In this document: positions 43,943-52,664 of the stretch, piece by piece
Numbering within the stretch: position 1 is the stretch's first letter
Layout of the letters: every line of letters begins with the position of its first letter
Assembly: GCA_900109485.1 (NCBI GenBank)
Contig: FOAY01000008.1
Coordinates: 1 to 64,000, forward strand
From: Kosakonia sacchari
Lineage (GTDB): Bacteria; Pseudomonadota; Gammaproteobacteria; Enterobacterales; Enterobacteriaceae
Length of the DNA stretch: 64,000 bases
Direction of reading: 5' to 3'
Made by a program: the position numbers and the translations under genes
The notes under the pieces: model-generated
What the model saw: only the letters and a program-made list of their open reading frames with translations
The model's database searches: none
What the model was told of the DNA's origin: nothing

Positions 43943-44247
43943 AGGTGTCTCCCTGAAGAAAATGACCAGTGCTGAAGGCCATCCATAATAGTGCGAACGC
44001 GACGCCGGGTTTGCGTCGGAGTTATGCAACGCATTGTATCAGCGCATATTATGATGTCCACGCAGTGAACGAGACTCAAACCAGCATAGCCGACATTATC
44101 TATACGGCTTATTAACAATTCTATACAAAGTTTGCTTGCGCCGTATCGCCATTGTTGCTTTTCCCGGCACTTTAAGACGATGCCGCCATGGAAAGCAGTG
44201 TAAAACCGCTACGCTTTAGACATCAGTGCAGCAGAAGCGAGGTCAGT
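43943..44247. other. mlaA-yfdC divergent spacer
   Basis: 305 bp carrying the promoters of two divergent genes. I see no RNA gene, repeat or recognisable operator in it. Confidence 0.5.
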
Positions 44248-45174
44248 ATGGAAAAAATTGATAAGCACAGCGATGAAATCGAGGTCAAGAGCGACGAAAA
44301 AAAGCGCGGCGAAAAAATCGAACTTGATGAGGATCGCCTCCCCTCCCGGGCCATGGCTATTCATGAACATATTCGCCAGGATGGTGAAAAAGAGCTGGAA
44401 CGAGATGCCATGGCGCTGTTCTGGTCTGCCATCGCCGCCGGGCTGTCGATGGGGTCATCATTGTTGGCAAAAGGGATTTTTCATGTGCAACTGGAGGGCG
44501 TTCCGGGCGGTTTTCTGCTGGAGAATCTGGGTTACACCTTCGGTTTCATTATTGTCATCATGGCCCGCCAGCAACTCTTTACCGAAAACACCGTAACGGC
44601 CGTGCTGCCGGTAATGCAGAACCCGGGCTGGGGAAATTTTGCCCTGATGGCGCGGTTATGGGGCGTGGTGCTGCTGGGAAATCTACTTGGTACTGCGGTT
44701 GCTGCCTGGGCGTTTGAATATATGCCGGTCTTTGACGAAGAGACCCGCGATGCCTTTGTCAAAATCGGCATGGATGTAATGAATAATACGCCGCTGGAGA
44801 TGTTTTCTAATGCCATTCTTTCCGGCTGGATCATCGCGACAATGGTGTGGATGTTTCCGTCTGCGGGCTCCGCGAAAATTGTGGTGATCGTGTTGATGAC
44901 GTGGCTGATTGCACTGGCAGATACCACTCACATTGTGGTCGGCGCGGTAGAGATTTTTTATCTGGTATTTAACGGCACCGTGCACTGGAGCGAATTTATT
45001 TGGCCGTTTGCCCTGCCAACGCTCGCCGGGAATATCTGCGGCGGTACTTTTATTTTCGCCCTGCTCAGCCATGCGCAAATCCGTAACGACATGATCAACA
45101 AACGCAAGGCTGAAGCAAAAGCCCGGGCGGAAGCACAGACAAGCTCCGACGCAGACGCAGAAAAAAACGCGTAA
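44248..45174 (+). CDS. yfdC: Formate/nitrite transporter-family protein YfdC
   Basis: 308 residues from the ATG at 44248, six bases after GAGG. A charged N-terminus (DKHSDEIEVKSDEKKRG) and a charged C-terminus enclose six membrane segments of the FNT family (GLSMGSSLLAKGIF; ARQQLFTENTVTAVLPVM). The substrate of YfdC is unknown. It lies directly before argW, as in E. coli. Confidence 0.93.
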   Translation: MEKIDKHSDEIEVKSDEKKRGEKIELDEDRLPSRAMAIHEHIRQDGEKELERDAMALFWSAIAAGLSMGSSLLAKGIFHVQLEGVPGGFLLENLGYTFGFIIVIMARQQLFTENTVTAVLPVMQNPGWGNFALMARLWGVVLLGNLLGTAVAAWAFEYMPVFDEETRDAFVKIGMDVMNNTPLEMFSNAILSGWIIATMVWMFPSAGSAKIVVIVLMTWLIALADTTHIVVGAVEIFYLVFNGTVHWSEFIWPFALPTLAGNICGGTFIFALLSHAQIRNDMINKRKAEAKARAEAQTSSDADAEKNA

Positions 45175-45249
45175 ACGGCGACGGTTTAACCACTTGGCGG
45201 CAAACACGCTTAACGCAGCAGATAAATGACGTTATACTCCTGCCGCCTT

Positions 45250-45324
45250 GTCCCCTTAGTTAAATGGATATAACGAGCCCCTCCTAAGGGCTAATTGCAG
45301 GTTCGATTCCTGCAGGGGACACCA
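45250..45324 (+). tRNA. argW: tRNA-Arg (anticodon CCU)
   Basis: 75 nt including an encoded CCA. The acceptor stem GTCCCCT / AGGGGAC closes perfectly, the anticodon loop reads CTCCTAA (anticodon CCT) and the T arm GCAGGTTCGATTCCTGC is canonical. It differs from E. coli argW at few positions. The 3' half of argW is a frequent phage and island attachment site. The gene content to the right is accessory, so this probably marks the island boundary. TATACT just upstream can serve as a -10 element. Confidence 0.97.
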
Positions 45325-45504
45325 TATATCCCTCTCCTGACGTCTACAATAAACGCCCTTATATTCAGCAATAAACTTCAACTTTGGCTATGCGATACCA
45401 GCTAATGTCTACCCGCTTCGTCGTGAATCAATTCGTGTTTGAGGCATATAAGATGCGCTTTTTTAGCCCGGCAGGTTAACCGGCCGGACTTAAGGTTTAA
45501 CGCG

Positions 45505-46743
45505 TCAGGCGGGATAGCCAATCTGTTCCGCCTGGCGCTGCATGATGATTTCGCCATGACGAATTGACATCAGCACTTTGGCCTGGCGACATACCGCGTC
45601 ATAGTCATTTTCCGCATCAAGGATCAGCAGGTTAGCCGGGCGTCCTTCGACAATGCCGTAATTATCACCCAGGCACAGCGCCCGGGCGCTGTTATCGGTA
45701 ATAAGATCGAGGCAGCGCTGCAAATCTTTATACCCCAGCATATGGCAGATATGCAGGCCGGCGTCGAGGATGCGCATAATATTGCCGTTGCCCAGCGGAT
45801 ACCACGGATCCTGGATGGAATCCTGAGCAAAACAGACATTGATCCCGGCGCGGTCCAGCTCGGCCACCCGCGTCACGCCGCGACGTTTCGGCCAGGTGTC
45901 GAAACGACCCTGCAAATGAATACTCTCGGTCGGACAGGAGATAAAGTTAATGCCCGACACTTTTAGCAACCGGAACAGCTTCGAACAGTAAGCGTTATCG
46001 TAGGATCCCATGGCGCAGGTATGGCTGGCGGTAACCTGCGCGCCCATGCCACGTACCCGGGCCTCTTCCGCCAGCACTTCCAGGAAGCGCGACTGCGGAT
46101 CGTCGATTTCATCGCAGTGCACATCGACCAGGCAGCCGTGGCGCTGCGCCAGATCCATAAGAAAAACCAGTGAACTGACGCCCTTGTCACGGGTGTTTTC
46201 GTAGTGCGGAATGCCGCCCACCACGTCGGCCCCCATCTCAATGGCGCGGGTCATCAACTCTCGTCCGCCGGGGAAGGATTCGATGCCCTCCTGTGGGAAG
46301 GCAACAATTTGCAGGTCGATAAGATGGGCCGCCTCTTTTTTCACCATCAACATGGCTTCAAGCGCCGTCAGGGAGGGATCGGTAACATCAATATGGGTGC
46401 GTACGTGCTGCACGCCATTATCACGCAGCATACCGATGGTTTTCAGCGCGCGTTGGCGCGTATCTTCAATCGTTACGCTCTCTTTTCGCTGACTCCAGCG
46501 GGAGATCCCCTCAAACAGGGTACCGCTCATATTCCACTCCGGCTCGCCCGCCGTCAGGGTGGCATCGAGATGGATATGTGGCTCGACGAACGGTGGGATA
46601 ACCAGCTTTTGTTGCGCGTCGATATCGCAGCCCTCAGCCACCTGCGATGAGGTCTGCAAAGTGATGCTTTTAATCACAGCGTCCTGTAATTCAAGGGTAT
46701 AGAGCGCTTCTTTATGGCGCAGGCGCGCGTTGATAATTTTCAT
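45505..46743 (-). CDS. Cytosine deaminase-like amidohydrolase
   Basis: 412 residues of the CodA branch of the amidohydrolase superfamily. Metal and catalytic motifs: PHIHLD (His56, His58), FPQEG, HCDEIDD (catalytic Glu region), ASHTCAMG, and the aspartate in AQDSIQDPWYPLG. E. coli CodA has HDDVFDPW at the last position, so a histidine is replaced by glutamine and the base recognised may differ. Cytosine, isoguanine or a related lactam are possible. It is the last gene of a permease-regulator-deaminase operon; its start overlaps the regulator's stop (ATGA). Confidence 0.8.
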   Translation of the reverse strand: MKIINARLRHKEALYTLELQDAVIKSITLQTSSQVAEGCDIDAQQKLVIPPFVEPHIHLDATLTAGEPEWNMSGTLFEGISRWSQRKESVTIEDTRQRALKTIGMLRDNGVQHVRTHIDVTDPSLTALEAMLMVKKEAAHLIDLQIVAFPQEGIESFPGGRELMTRAIEMGADVVGGIPHYENTRDKGVSSLVFLMDLAQRHGCLVDVHCDEIDDPQSRFLEVLAEEARVRGMGAQVTASHTCAMGSYDNAYCSKLFRLLKVSGINFISCPTESIHLQGRFDTWPKRRGVTRVAELDRAGINVCFAQDSIQDPWYPLGNGNIMRILDAGLHICHMLGYKDLQRCLDLITDNSARALCLGDNYGIVEGRPANLLILDAENDYDAVCRQAKVLMSIRHGEIIMQRQAEQIGYPA

Positions 46744-47975
46744 GGATGTTCCCGTAAATGATTTTGCGACATACGCCAGATCGTTAAAGCGACCGAGGCG
46801 TTGAGATGGAATTGTGGATGGCTGATCGGATAGCTGGTCAGCTTTTCAATTCGTTGAATGCGTTGATGTAACGTGTTGCGGTGAATGCCAAGCCGCTCGG
46901 CGGCCCTGACTACGTTACCGTTCTCCTGGAGCAGCGTTTCCAGCGTCTCCATTAACAGCCACGGGCTTTTGCGATCGCGTTCTATCAGACAGCCGAGGGT
47001 GTCATGCATAAAATCGCTCAGCAGCGCAGGGTCGCCGATGGCAGAGAGCAGTTTGATAAAGCCCAGTTGTTGATAGTCGCTAATGCGTTGGGCCGGGCGC
47101 AGGTTATCGCTGAGGTCCAGCGCCTGGCGCGCCTGCGACAGCGCACGCTGATAGTCCTGTAATTGCTGCACCCTTGCGGAAAGGCCACACAGTAGCGACA
47201 GCCCGTCGTCGCCTTCCGCTAGCGCAAGCAGCCACTGCTGTAACCACTTTTTCTGCTGATAAAACTCACCTTCCTCATCCGGAAGCAGGAAGATAAACAT
47301 ATTGCTGCGTTCTACCAGCGGAAAGGTGTTGCCCTGCTGATTGAGCTGCTGCTGCAACCGCTGGCGTACGACACGGCGAGCCTGCTGTAACCATGCTTCG
47401 GCCTGCTCGGGTGGAAACTGACGAAACAGGTTCTGTATTCCCTCAAGGCGCAGTGCCGCGACCCGCAGCGGGCGGGTAAAATCCAGCCGCTGATGGATCG
47501 CGCGTTGCTGCAGGATTTGCAGATCGGGATAATCCCCGGTTAATAGCTGCATCAGAATATCGCGCTGCGACTGCAGGGCGTTTTCACTGCGTACCAGCGC
47601 GGTGCCAATGCGTTCGGTAACCATCACCATCTTCAGCAGATAGGGCTGTTCGATCAGGGGAATACCCAGTTCATCGGCGAGGGCGAGCAAGCGCGGCGGG
47701 ATTGACTGGATATAGTCGCCACCGGTCAGGATCACCATTCCGGCGATCCCGCGCTGCTTGCCTTCCATCAGCAACTGGATCAGGTTATCTTCATCGCGGG
47801 GATGGTTGATCCCGGTGATAAACACCAGTTCCCCGCCCATGATCCATTCGGCGATATTTTCATTTTCTGCGACGTAGTACCAGCGAACCGCCAGTTGCAG
47901 CCCCTGCTTGCCCGCACGCAGGCGCATAGCGGAGAGTTCCTCAAGGGCGAGGATTTCTCTGACCGTCAGGCCCAT
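46740..47975 (-). CDS. PucR-family transcriptional regulator
   Basis: 411 residues: an N-terminal purine-catabolism (PucR) sensing domain (LTVREILALEELSAMRLRAG), a central GGDEF-like part, and a C-terminal helix-turn-helix (ENGNVVRAAERLGIHRNTLH). Such proteins activate nucleobase or amino acid catabolic genes in response to metabolites. It lies inside the operon, 2 bp after the permease and overlapping the deaminase, so it probably controls its own transcription unit. Confidence 0.87.
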   Translation of the reverse strand: MGLTVREILALEELSAMRLRAGKQGLQLAVRWYYVAENENIAEWIMGGELVFITGINHPRDEDNLIQLLMEGKQRGIAGMVILTGGDYIQSIPPRLLALADELGIPLIEQPYLLKMVMVTERIGTALVRSENALQSQRDILMQLLTGDYPDLQILQQRAIHQRLDFTRPLRVAALRLEGIQNLFRQFPPEQAEAWLQQARRVVRQRLQQQLNQQGNTFPLVERSNMFIFLLPDEEGEFYQQKKWLQQWLLALAEGDDGLSLLCGLSARVQQLQDYQRALSQARQALDLSDNLRPAQRISDYQQLGFIKLLSAIGDPALLSDFMHDTLGCLIERDRKSPWLLMETLETLLQENGNVVRAAERLGIHRNTLHQRIQRIEKLTSYPISHPQFHLNASVALTIWRMSQNHLREHP

Positions 47976-47977
47976 GG

Positions 47978-49246
47978 TTACTGCTCCGCGACCGAATCAG
48001 CGGCAGGCTGACGTTTACTCAGGCGAGTCAGGGCGATGTAGCTCAGCGCAGAAACGGTAATGCCCACCAGTGGCGCGATCCATGGCGACAGATAAGCCAC
48101 CACGGCTCCCACGGCGTAGGCGCACAGCCCCGACCAGTTAAAGCGCGGCAAACGGGCAGTTTGCAACAGCGGATAGCGGCCGCCGCGATAAAACCAGTAG
48201 TCGGCGAGGATAACGCCGCCGATGGGCGGAATGATGCTGCCCAGCAACACCAGGAAAGGGATCAGCATTTCGTACATACCGCCAATGGCCAACAGAATAC
48301 CAACGCCAGCGGCGACAATAGTCAGGGTGCGACGGCGCTCACTGCGCAGCAGATGGCAGGCGGCAGCCGAGACGTTATAAATCGTCGGTCCCTGAATCGT
48401 CAGCAGATTGAGGCACAGCATCACTACCGCGGCGACAGACAAACCCTGCAAAATCAACACTTCCACGATATCGGCCTGCTGGTAGACGATAGCGCACCAA
48501 GCTCCGGCAATAATCATCAGCCCGTTACCAATGAGGAAGCTGCCCATGCTGGCGATGATGGCGGTGCGGCTGGAGTTAGCCAGACGCGTCCAGTTTGTCG
48601 CCTGGGTCGCCCCGCTGGCGAAGGTGCCGAACACCATGGTGATGGCCGCCGACCAGGCCATGGTTTCGCTTCCGCCCGGCTCGATTTTGGTCATCGCTTG
48701 CCAGCCGCCAGCATGATGAGCAGCGATATACATAGAAATCACCAGCAGAATGAACATCAGCGGCACCGACACGCGCGACAACGCATCCAGCCCCTTGTAG
48801 CCCACCAGCGCGGTCACGCAGAACAGGATACCGAACAGGATCATCAGCGGAATGGTCATGGCTTCGGGTAGGGCGAGGATTTTGACCAGCGAAATGGCGA
48901 CGGTCGCCGTCCCCCAGGCGTACCATCCCAGTTCTGCGAAACCGAGGATAAAATCGGCGAGCTTGCTGCCTATTTCACCGAAGCAGAAACGCCCCATCAG
49001 CACGGTATTCAGCCCGCTGCGGGCAGCAATCCAGCCGAGCGATGCGGCATAGAGGGCCAGCAGAAAGTTACCAATAACGGCAATCCACAGCAGGTTAACG
49101 ATGGAAAAAGAGACGCCGAGCTTACCGCCCGCGAACATCGTGCCGGTAAAAAAAGTAAAGCTGAACAGAACCATGGAAATCGAAAATATACCCTTGCGCC
49201 CCGATGCAGGCGCTTCGACGAGCGGAAAATCATTGCTGTTTGACAT
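47978..49246 (-). CDS. Cytosine permease-like NCS1 transporter
   Basis: 422 residues with about twelve membrane segments of the nucleobase-cation-symport-1 family. The pattern FTGTMFAGGKLGVSFSIVNL and FAELGWYAWGTATVAISLVK is close to E. coli CodB. With the deaminase-like gene downstream it should supply a pyrimidine or related base as nitrogen source. It is the first gene of the operon; a sigma-54-type promoter lies about 45 bp upstream. Confidence 0.87.
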   Translation of the reverse strand: MSNSNDFPLVEAPASGRKGIFSISMVLFSFTFFTGTMFAGGKLGVSFSIVNLLWIAVIGNFLLALYAASLGWIAARSGLNTVLMGRFCFGEIGSKLADFILGFAELGWYAWGTATVAISLVKILALPEAMTIPLMILFGILFCVTALVGYKGLDALSRVSVPLMFILLVISMYIAAHHAGGWQAMTKIEPGGSETMAWSAAITMVFGTFASGATQATNWTRLANSSRTAIIASMGSFLIGNGLMIIAGAWCAIVYQQADIVEVLILQGLSVAAVVMLCLNLLTIQGPTIYNVSAAACHLLRSERRRTLTIVAAGVGILLAIGGMYEMLIPFLVLLGSIIPPIGGVILADYWFYRGGRYPLLQTARLPRFNWSGLCAYAVGAVVAYLSPWIAPLVGITVSALSYIALTRLSKRQPAADSVAEQ

Positions 49247-49290
49247 AGTTGAACCTCTGAGTGGCTATCTGAATGGCTATGCAATAAAGA

Positions 49291-49305
49291 GCAAGAGATA
49301 TGCCA
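49291..49305 (-). promoter_or_regulatory. Candidate sigma-54 promoter of the permease-deaminase operon
   Basis: Minus strand TGGCATATCTCTTGC matches TGGCAY-N5-TTGC, with GG and GC ten bases apart. It is preceded by a T run and ends about 45 bp before the permease ATG. An inverted repeat about 100 bp further upstream could bind the activator. Confidence 0.65.
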
Positions 49306-49392
49306 AAAATATCTGGGCAGAGGCCACACAACGAAGTGGGCACTTTGCACATAAACACTCATTAATCTGCAGGTAACTGTCAGGATATTGTG

Positions 49393-49416
49393 CATGGTGC
49401 AAACTTTCGCACCATG
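49393..49416. promoter_or_regulatory. Inverted repeat upstream of the sigma-54 promoter
   Basis: CATGGTGC and GCACCATG are perfect 8-bp arms with an 8-bp spacer. The half-sites look like NtrC halves (GCACCA/TGGTGC) but in the opposite order to the glnA dyad. The centre is about 125 bp upstream of the predicted start, a usual enhancer distance. A PucR site is the alternative. Confidence 0.5.
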
Positions 49417-49737
49417 ACAGGGCAGCGGTGGATACACATCGATATATGTACATTCACAATGGAAGGGGTATAGCGGCCCGCCTGGAAAACGAATAATCTC
49501 CCCTGCCGGGGCTACTTTTCAGGCGGTTAGCTTGGGTCAGAAGCGGATATTGCTAAATTCATGAATCCTGAAACTTTACGGTGACGTCCGCAGACAGACA
49601 GTAACGATGGTCCGAACGATCCTGATACCAAAAGTCTGTTCCCTGATTCCGGTTTTTTATATCTGAAATAACTGCCAACTATCTGGCAGCAGGCCAGGTT
49701 GTGGAAACCCGCCGCCGCCAGAAATTGACTGCTGCTG
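49417..49737. other. Gene-free spacer before the DUF1003 gene
   Basis: About 320 bp downstream of the inverted repeat. A 77-codon frame on the minus strand runs through it but resembles no family and overlaps the end of the DUF1003 gene. I see no RNA or repeat. Confidence 0.4.
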
Positions 49738-50229
49738 TCAGTGCAACTCACGCTGCGCAAGCTGCGTTGCGAGCGTTTCGATACGCTCGGCCATTTGCCG
49801 GGTCAGCTCGGTCAGATGCGTATTTTGTTTCAGCAATTCCAACAGTTGTGCCGACTGCTCCTCGGCCAGCATCTGGCGCTTCGCCATTGCGTCATCCAGA
49901 TCTTCGCGGTGCTGCGCATCCGCCAGCGCATGCGCCTGGTCGCGCTCCGCCTGTCGGGTTTGCGCTAACAGGATCAGCGGAGCTGCATAAGCAGCCTGAA
50001 TGCTGAACGCCAGGTTGAGCAAAATAAAAGGATAGGGGTCAAACTTGACGACGCCTGCAGCGTTCAGAGTAATCCACACGATCACCGCGATAGTCTGCCC
50101 AATAAGGAATGTCGGCGTACCGAAAAAACGTGCGAAGGCCTCTGCTTTCAACGCAAACCACTCTTCGCCGAAAGTATGCGTAATTCCCTTCAAGGGGCGA
50201 TATAAACGAAACTCTTTATCTTTATGCAT
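49738..50229 (-). CDS. DUF1003 family membrane protein
   Basis: 163 residues: two membrane segments (FLIGQTIAVIVWITLNAAGV; PFILLNLAFSIQAAYAAPLI) followed by a long, charged, probably coiled-coil C-terminus rich in Gln, Glu and Leu. This is the DUF1003 layout; the function is unknown. AGGAAG lies before the start. It follows the broken marR gene on the same strand. Confidence 0.8.
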   Translation of the reverse strand: MHKDKEFRLYRPLKGITHTFGEEWFALKAEAFARFFGTPTFLIGQTIAVIVWITLNAAGVVKFDPYPFILLNLAFSIQAAYAAPLILLAQTRQAERDQAHALADAQHREDLDDAMAKRQMLAEEQSAQLLELLKQNTHLTELTRQMAERIETLATQLAQRELH

Positions 50230-50264
50230 CTCAAAAACTTCCTGCTGCGGGGCGTTTGTCGGGG

Positions 50265-50715
50265 CTATCGGAGAAGTTTTCGGAACAAGGTAATCAGGGA
50301 TTGTCCATTATCCTCAAGCGGCATAAAAAATTTTTTATCGGTTGCTTCTACAACTTGCACGGCTTGTTCAGCCAGCTCCCGACCCGCTGTTGTTACCCTA
50401 ATCACTTTGGAACGCGTGTCTTTTTGATGCGGAATACGCTCCAGATAGCCTGCTTTTTCAAGGACACGAACGACCTGGGATATCGTCATCGTATCGCTCC
50501 CGGTTAGCTGTGATAACCGTATTTGTGTCAGCGCCTCCTTTTCCTCAAACCAACTGGCTACAGCCAGAACGACAAACTGTGTGTGTCAGGCCTAAGTGTT
50601 GCAGGGCATTTCGTTGTTCGCGTTGCCAGCTGTTTGACACTCTCCACAGTAAATAGCCGGGGCTATCGTCCGGCCCTTCGAAAGCGCTGGGAAGAGGCTT
50701 ATTTTCTGATGTCAT
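50265..50715 (-). pseudogene. MarR-family regulator, frameshifted
   Basis: From the ATG at 50715 the frame reads MTSENKPLPSAFEGPDDSPG and continues to QHLGLTHT at about 50580. There the family sequence (QFVVLAVASWFEEKEALTQI) carries on in another frame, down to the stop at 50265. The break falls in an alternating AC run (minus strand, 50578-50584) that is one dinucleotide short for an open frame. Restoring it gives 150 residues, the normal MarR length, with the winged helix SQLTGSDTMTISQVVRVLEK. Slippage, or a sequencing error in the repeat, could both explain it. Confidence 0.8.
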
Positions 50716-51147
50716 TTACATTGAACCTGTTTCGGCAAGGTATTTTGCCAGCCCCGCCATCACCTCTGGGAAGTCCGAGCTTATTCCCTCTCCGAAAGCC
50801 TGAGCCTGCGGACCTTGCGTGCTGATAGCATAAATCAACATGCAGTGACCAGTCGCTGATGCTTCAATACGGTGTTCAACTTTGACCAGCGTTTCATCTA
50901 CCCAGGTCTCATCAATGAAATACTTTTCTTCAGAAACATCGATAAGCCGACTACGAACAATATCACCTTCAGGTAACTCCATCGTGAACCATGTTCCCGT
51001 ATGAAATGGCCCCTCGATAGTGATTGACTTTACGCCAGGGTTCTATCGTTTCCAGTTATCTGTGTCGATAAATGCCTGCCATATTGCCTTCGGCTTGCTG
51101 TTTACAGTGAGCGTGTAGGACTGACTCCAGACGTTATCTTTGTTCAT
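50716..51147 (-). pseudogene. SRPBCC (START/AHSA1-like) protein, nonsense codon
   Basis: From the ATG at 51147 the frame reads MNKDNVWSQSYTLTVNSKPK to DTDNWKR and then TAG at 51043-51045 (codon 35). It continues in the same frame as NPGVKSITIEGPFHTG down to the stop at 50716. A tryptophan (TGG) is the likely original residue at codon 35. The restored protein has 143 residues with a lipid/hydrophobic-pocket SRPBCC fold. Its stop touches the marR start, so the two formed an operon. A shorter product from the ATG at 50982 could still be made but lacks the first strands. Confidence 0.8.
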
Positions 51148-51170
51148 AAAATTCCCCCATCAGATGTAGT

Positions 51171-51195
51171 AAGTAAACATATAGTATGTGTACTT
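51171..51195. promoter_or_regulatory. Palindromic operator before the SRPBCC-marR pair
   Basis: AAGTAAACATA and TATGTGTACTT are 11-bp arms with one mismatch around TAG. It overlaps the likely promoter of the two-gene unit and is typical of MarR sites. If the MarR protein is lost, this site is unused by its own regulator. Confidence 0.55.
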
Positions 51196-51229
51196 ATAAA
51201 TGATGTTCAGTCTCTTAACGGGCTGCCAT

Positions 51230-52609
51230 TTATTCCGATGCACTCTGTTTTATTTCTGCATAACGGGTAATCAGTTGCTTCAGACGCATCTCCAGTTGGG
51301 TCTTATCAGCCAGAGATAAAGTCTGGCCAGCCGGGGTCAGCGACAGTGCCCGCAATTGTTCTTCGGCCGGTATGGTTTGATTAAAGGATTGCATGGCGGA
51401 AAATACGACTGACTTCAGTTCGCTGACCGTCATGTATCTTCCCTTCTGCTCGTCCAGCTTGTTCAGTCGCTCGCTCAGCTGTTTTAGCTTCGTCATCCCC
51501 TGATGCCAGCCGTCCAGGTTTTCTTTTGACAACGCACTGGCATTACGCTGTTGCTGCCATTGTAAAGTCAGAGATTTAGCCTGCTCCGGCCACAGCGCCT
51601 GAGCCTGCTCAATTAACTGCCGACTGTAGGCAATGTTCCAGTCAGGGGGAAGTTTATCCAGGCGGGTCAGTTGCTGCTGTGTTTGCGTAATGAAGCCTTG
51701 CTCCAGAGGAGCCTGCTGTCTCAGCAAATCCCGCTGCCCAGGGGTGAGAATTGCAGGCAACGGTGCCAGAGATGCTGCAAGCTGAGCCTGTAGCGGATCA
51801 GGTCGATGCAAAACGTGCCAGCCCCATAGCGTTGCAGCGCCGATCGCCAGCATGGTACCCATCCCCGCAGTGAAAAATTTCCATTTTTTTACCGGCGCCG
51901 GTATCACTGACAGAACGTCCACATTCGGCTGACGTTCCGGTTGGGGAATATATACCCACCTCGTCGTATTTTCCTGTGGAAGAGGCAGCGCAGAAGGCAT
52001 TTTTAGCGTTATTTTCGCCCCATCCATTATCCCCGGGGGCAACAGGATGCCACGCTGAACGACAGCGTCGGAACCCGATGCGCCGTCGCTGTTTTCCAGC
52101 CTGACAGCATTATTGTGCATCAGCGTCCGCAAGGTATCGAACTGACTCAGGTGCTTAAGCTCCAGGCGCTCAAGTATCGTCCCAAGGCTGGTAAGTTGCT
52201 GTTCTGCTGTGTAAAGCTGGCTCAGGTCACTGTAGTGAAGTGGAAGAGTACGCATCACTTGCTGTATGCGCAGGCTCAGATTACTGAGGATCTCCATCCG
52301 CGCATGGACCGGCTGTGGCCAGAGCGCTACCCACTGGTGGCTAATAAGGGTCTCCAATATTGCCAGACCTTCATTAAGGCCGGACACTCCTGCCAGTTGG
52401 GTTCGTGCAAGCGTATACCAGGCCGCAGTTTGCAGTTCCACACCATTTTGCCCGAACAGTGAGAGGCAGAGTTTTTCTACATGCTGCCAGTTGACGTCCG
52501 GACGAGCCGGATGAGTCAATTTGCCCAGCTCATCGCGCAGAGCCGCATAATCCGCCAGCGTGCGTGGGTCACCGCCAGTTTTAATTTTACGGTAGGGAAT
52601 GTCATTCAT
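51230..52609 (-). CDS. T6SS VasL-like protein (ImpA_N domain, membrane anchored)
   Basis: 459 residues. The N-terminal ImpA/TssA-like domain (DPRTLADYAALRDELGKLTH; ETLISHQWVALWPQPVHARM) is followed by one membrane segment near residue 255 (FFTAGMGTMLAIGAATLWGW) and a helical VasL-type C-terminus. Anchored TssA relatives such as TagA act as a stop for sheath growth at the far side of the cell. It is the last gene of the leftward cluster. A second ImpA_N protein, TssA, is encoded near the other end. Confidence 0.82.
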   Translation of the reverse strand: MNDIPYRKIKTGGDPRTLADYAALRDELGKLTHPARPDVNWQHVEKLCLSLFGQNGVELQTAAWYTLARTQLAGVSGLNEGLAILETLISHQWVALWPQPVHARMEILSNLSLRIQQVMRTLPLHYSDLSQLYTAEQQLTSLGTILERLELKHLSQFDTLRTLMHNNAVRLENSDGASGSDAVVQRGILLPPGIMDGAKITLKMPSALPLPQENTTRWVYIPQPERQPNVDVLSVIPAPVKKWKFFTAGMGTMLAIGAATLWGWHVLHRPDPLQAQLAASLAPLPAILTPGQRDLLRQQAPLEQGFITQTQQQLTRLDKLPPDWNIAYSRQLIEQAQALWPEQAKSLTLQWQQQRNASALSKENLDGWHQGMTKLKQLSERLNKLDEQKGRYMTVSELKSVVFSAMQSFNQTIPAEEQLRALSLTPAGQTLSLADKTQLEMRLKQLITRYAEIKQSASE

Positions 52610-52664
52610 GACCAGTTGTCCATTTAATTAATATGCAGCACAGGAGGGTTATTATTTATGCAGC

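Noticed and set aside
45325-45504. Second attachment site copy near argW
   Set aside because: No direct repeat of the tRNA 3' end was found here or further right by eye.
49393-49416. Canonical NtrC dyad before the permease operon
   Set aside because: The half-sites are present but in the reverse order to the glnA-type dyad, so it is listed only as an inverted repeat of uncertain binder.
49527-49760. 77-codon frame on the minus strand before the DUF1003 gene
   Set aside because: Unusual composition rich in Ser and Cys, overlaps the DUF1003 stop, no ribosome site or family match.
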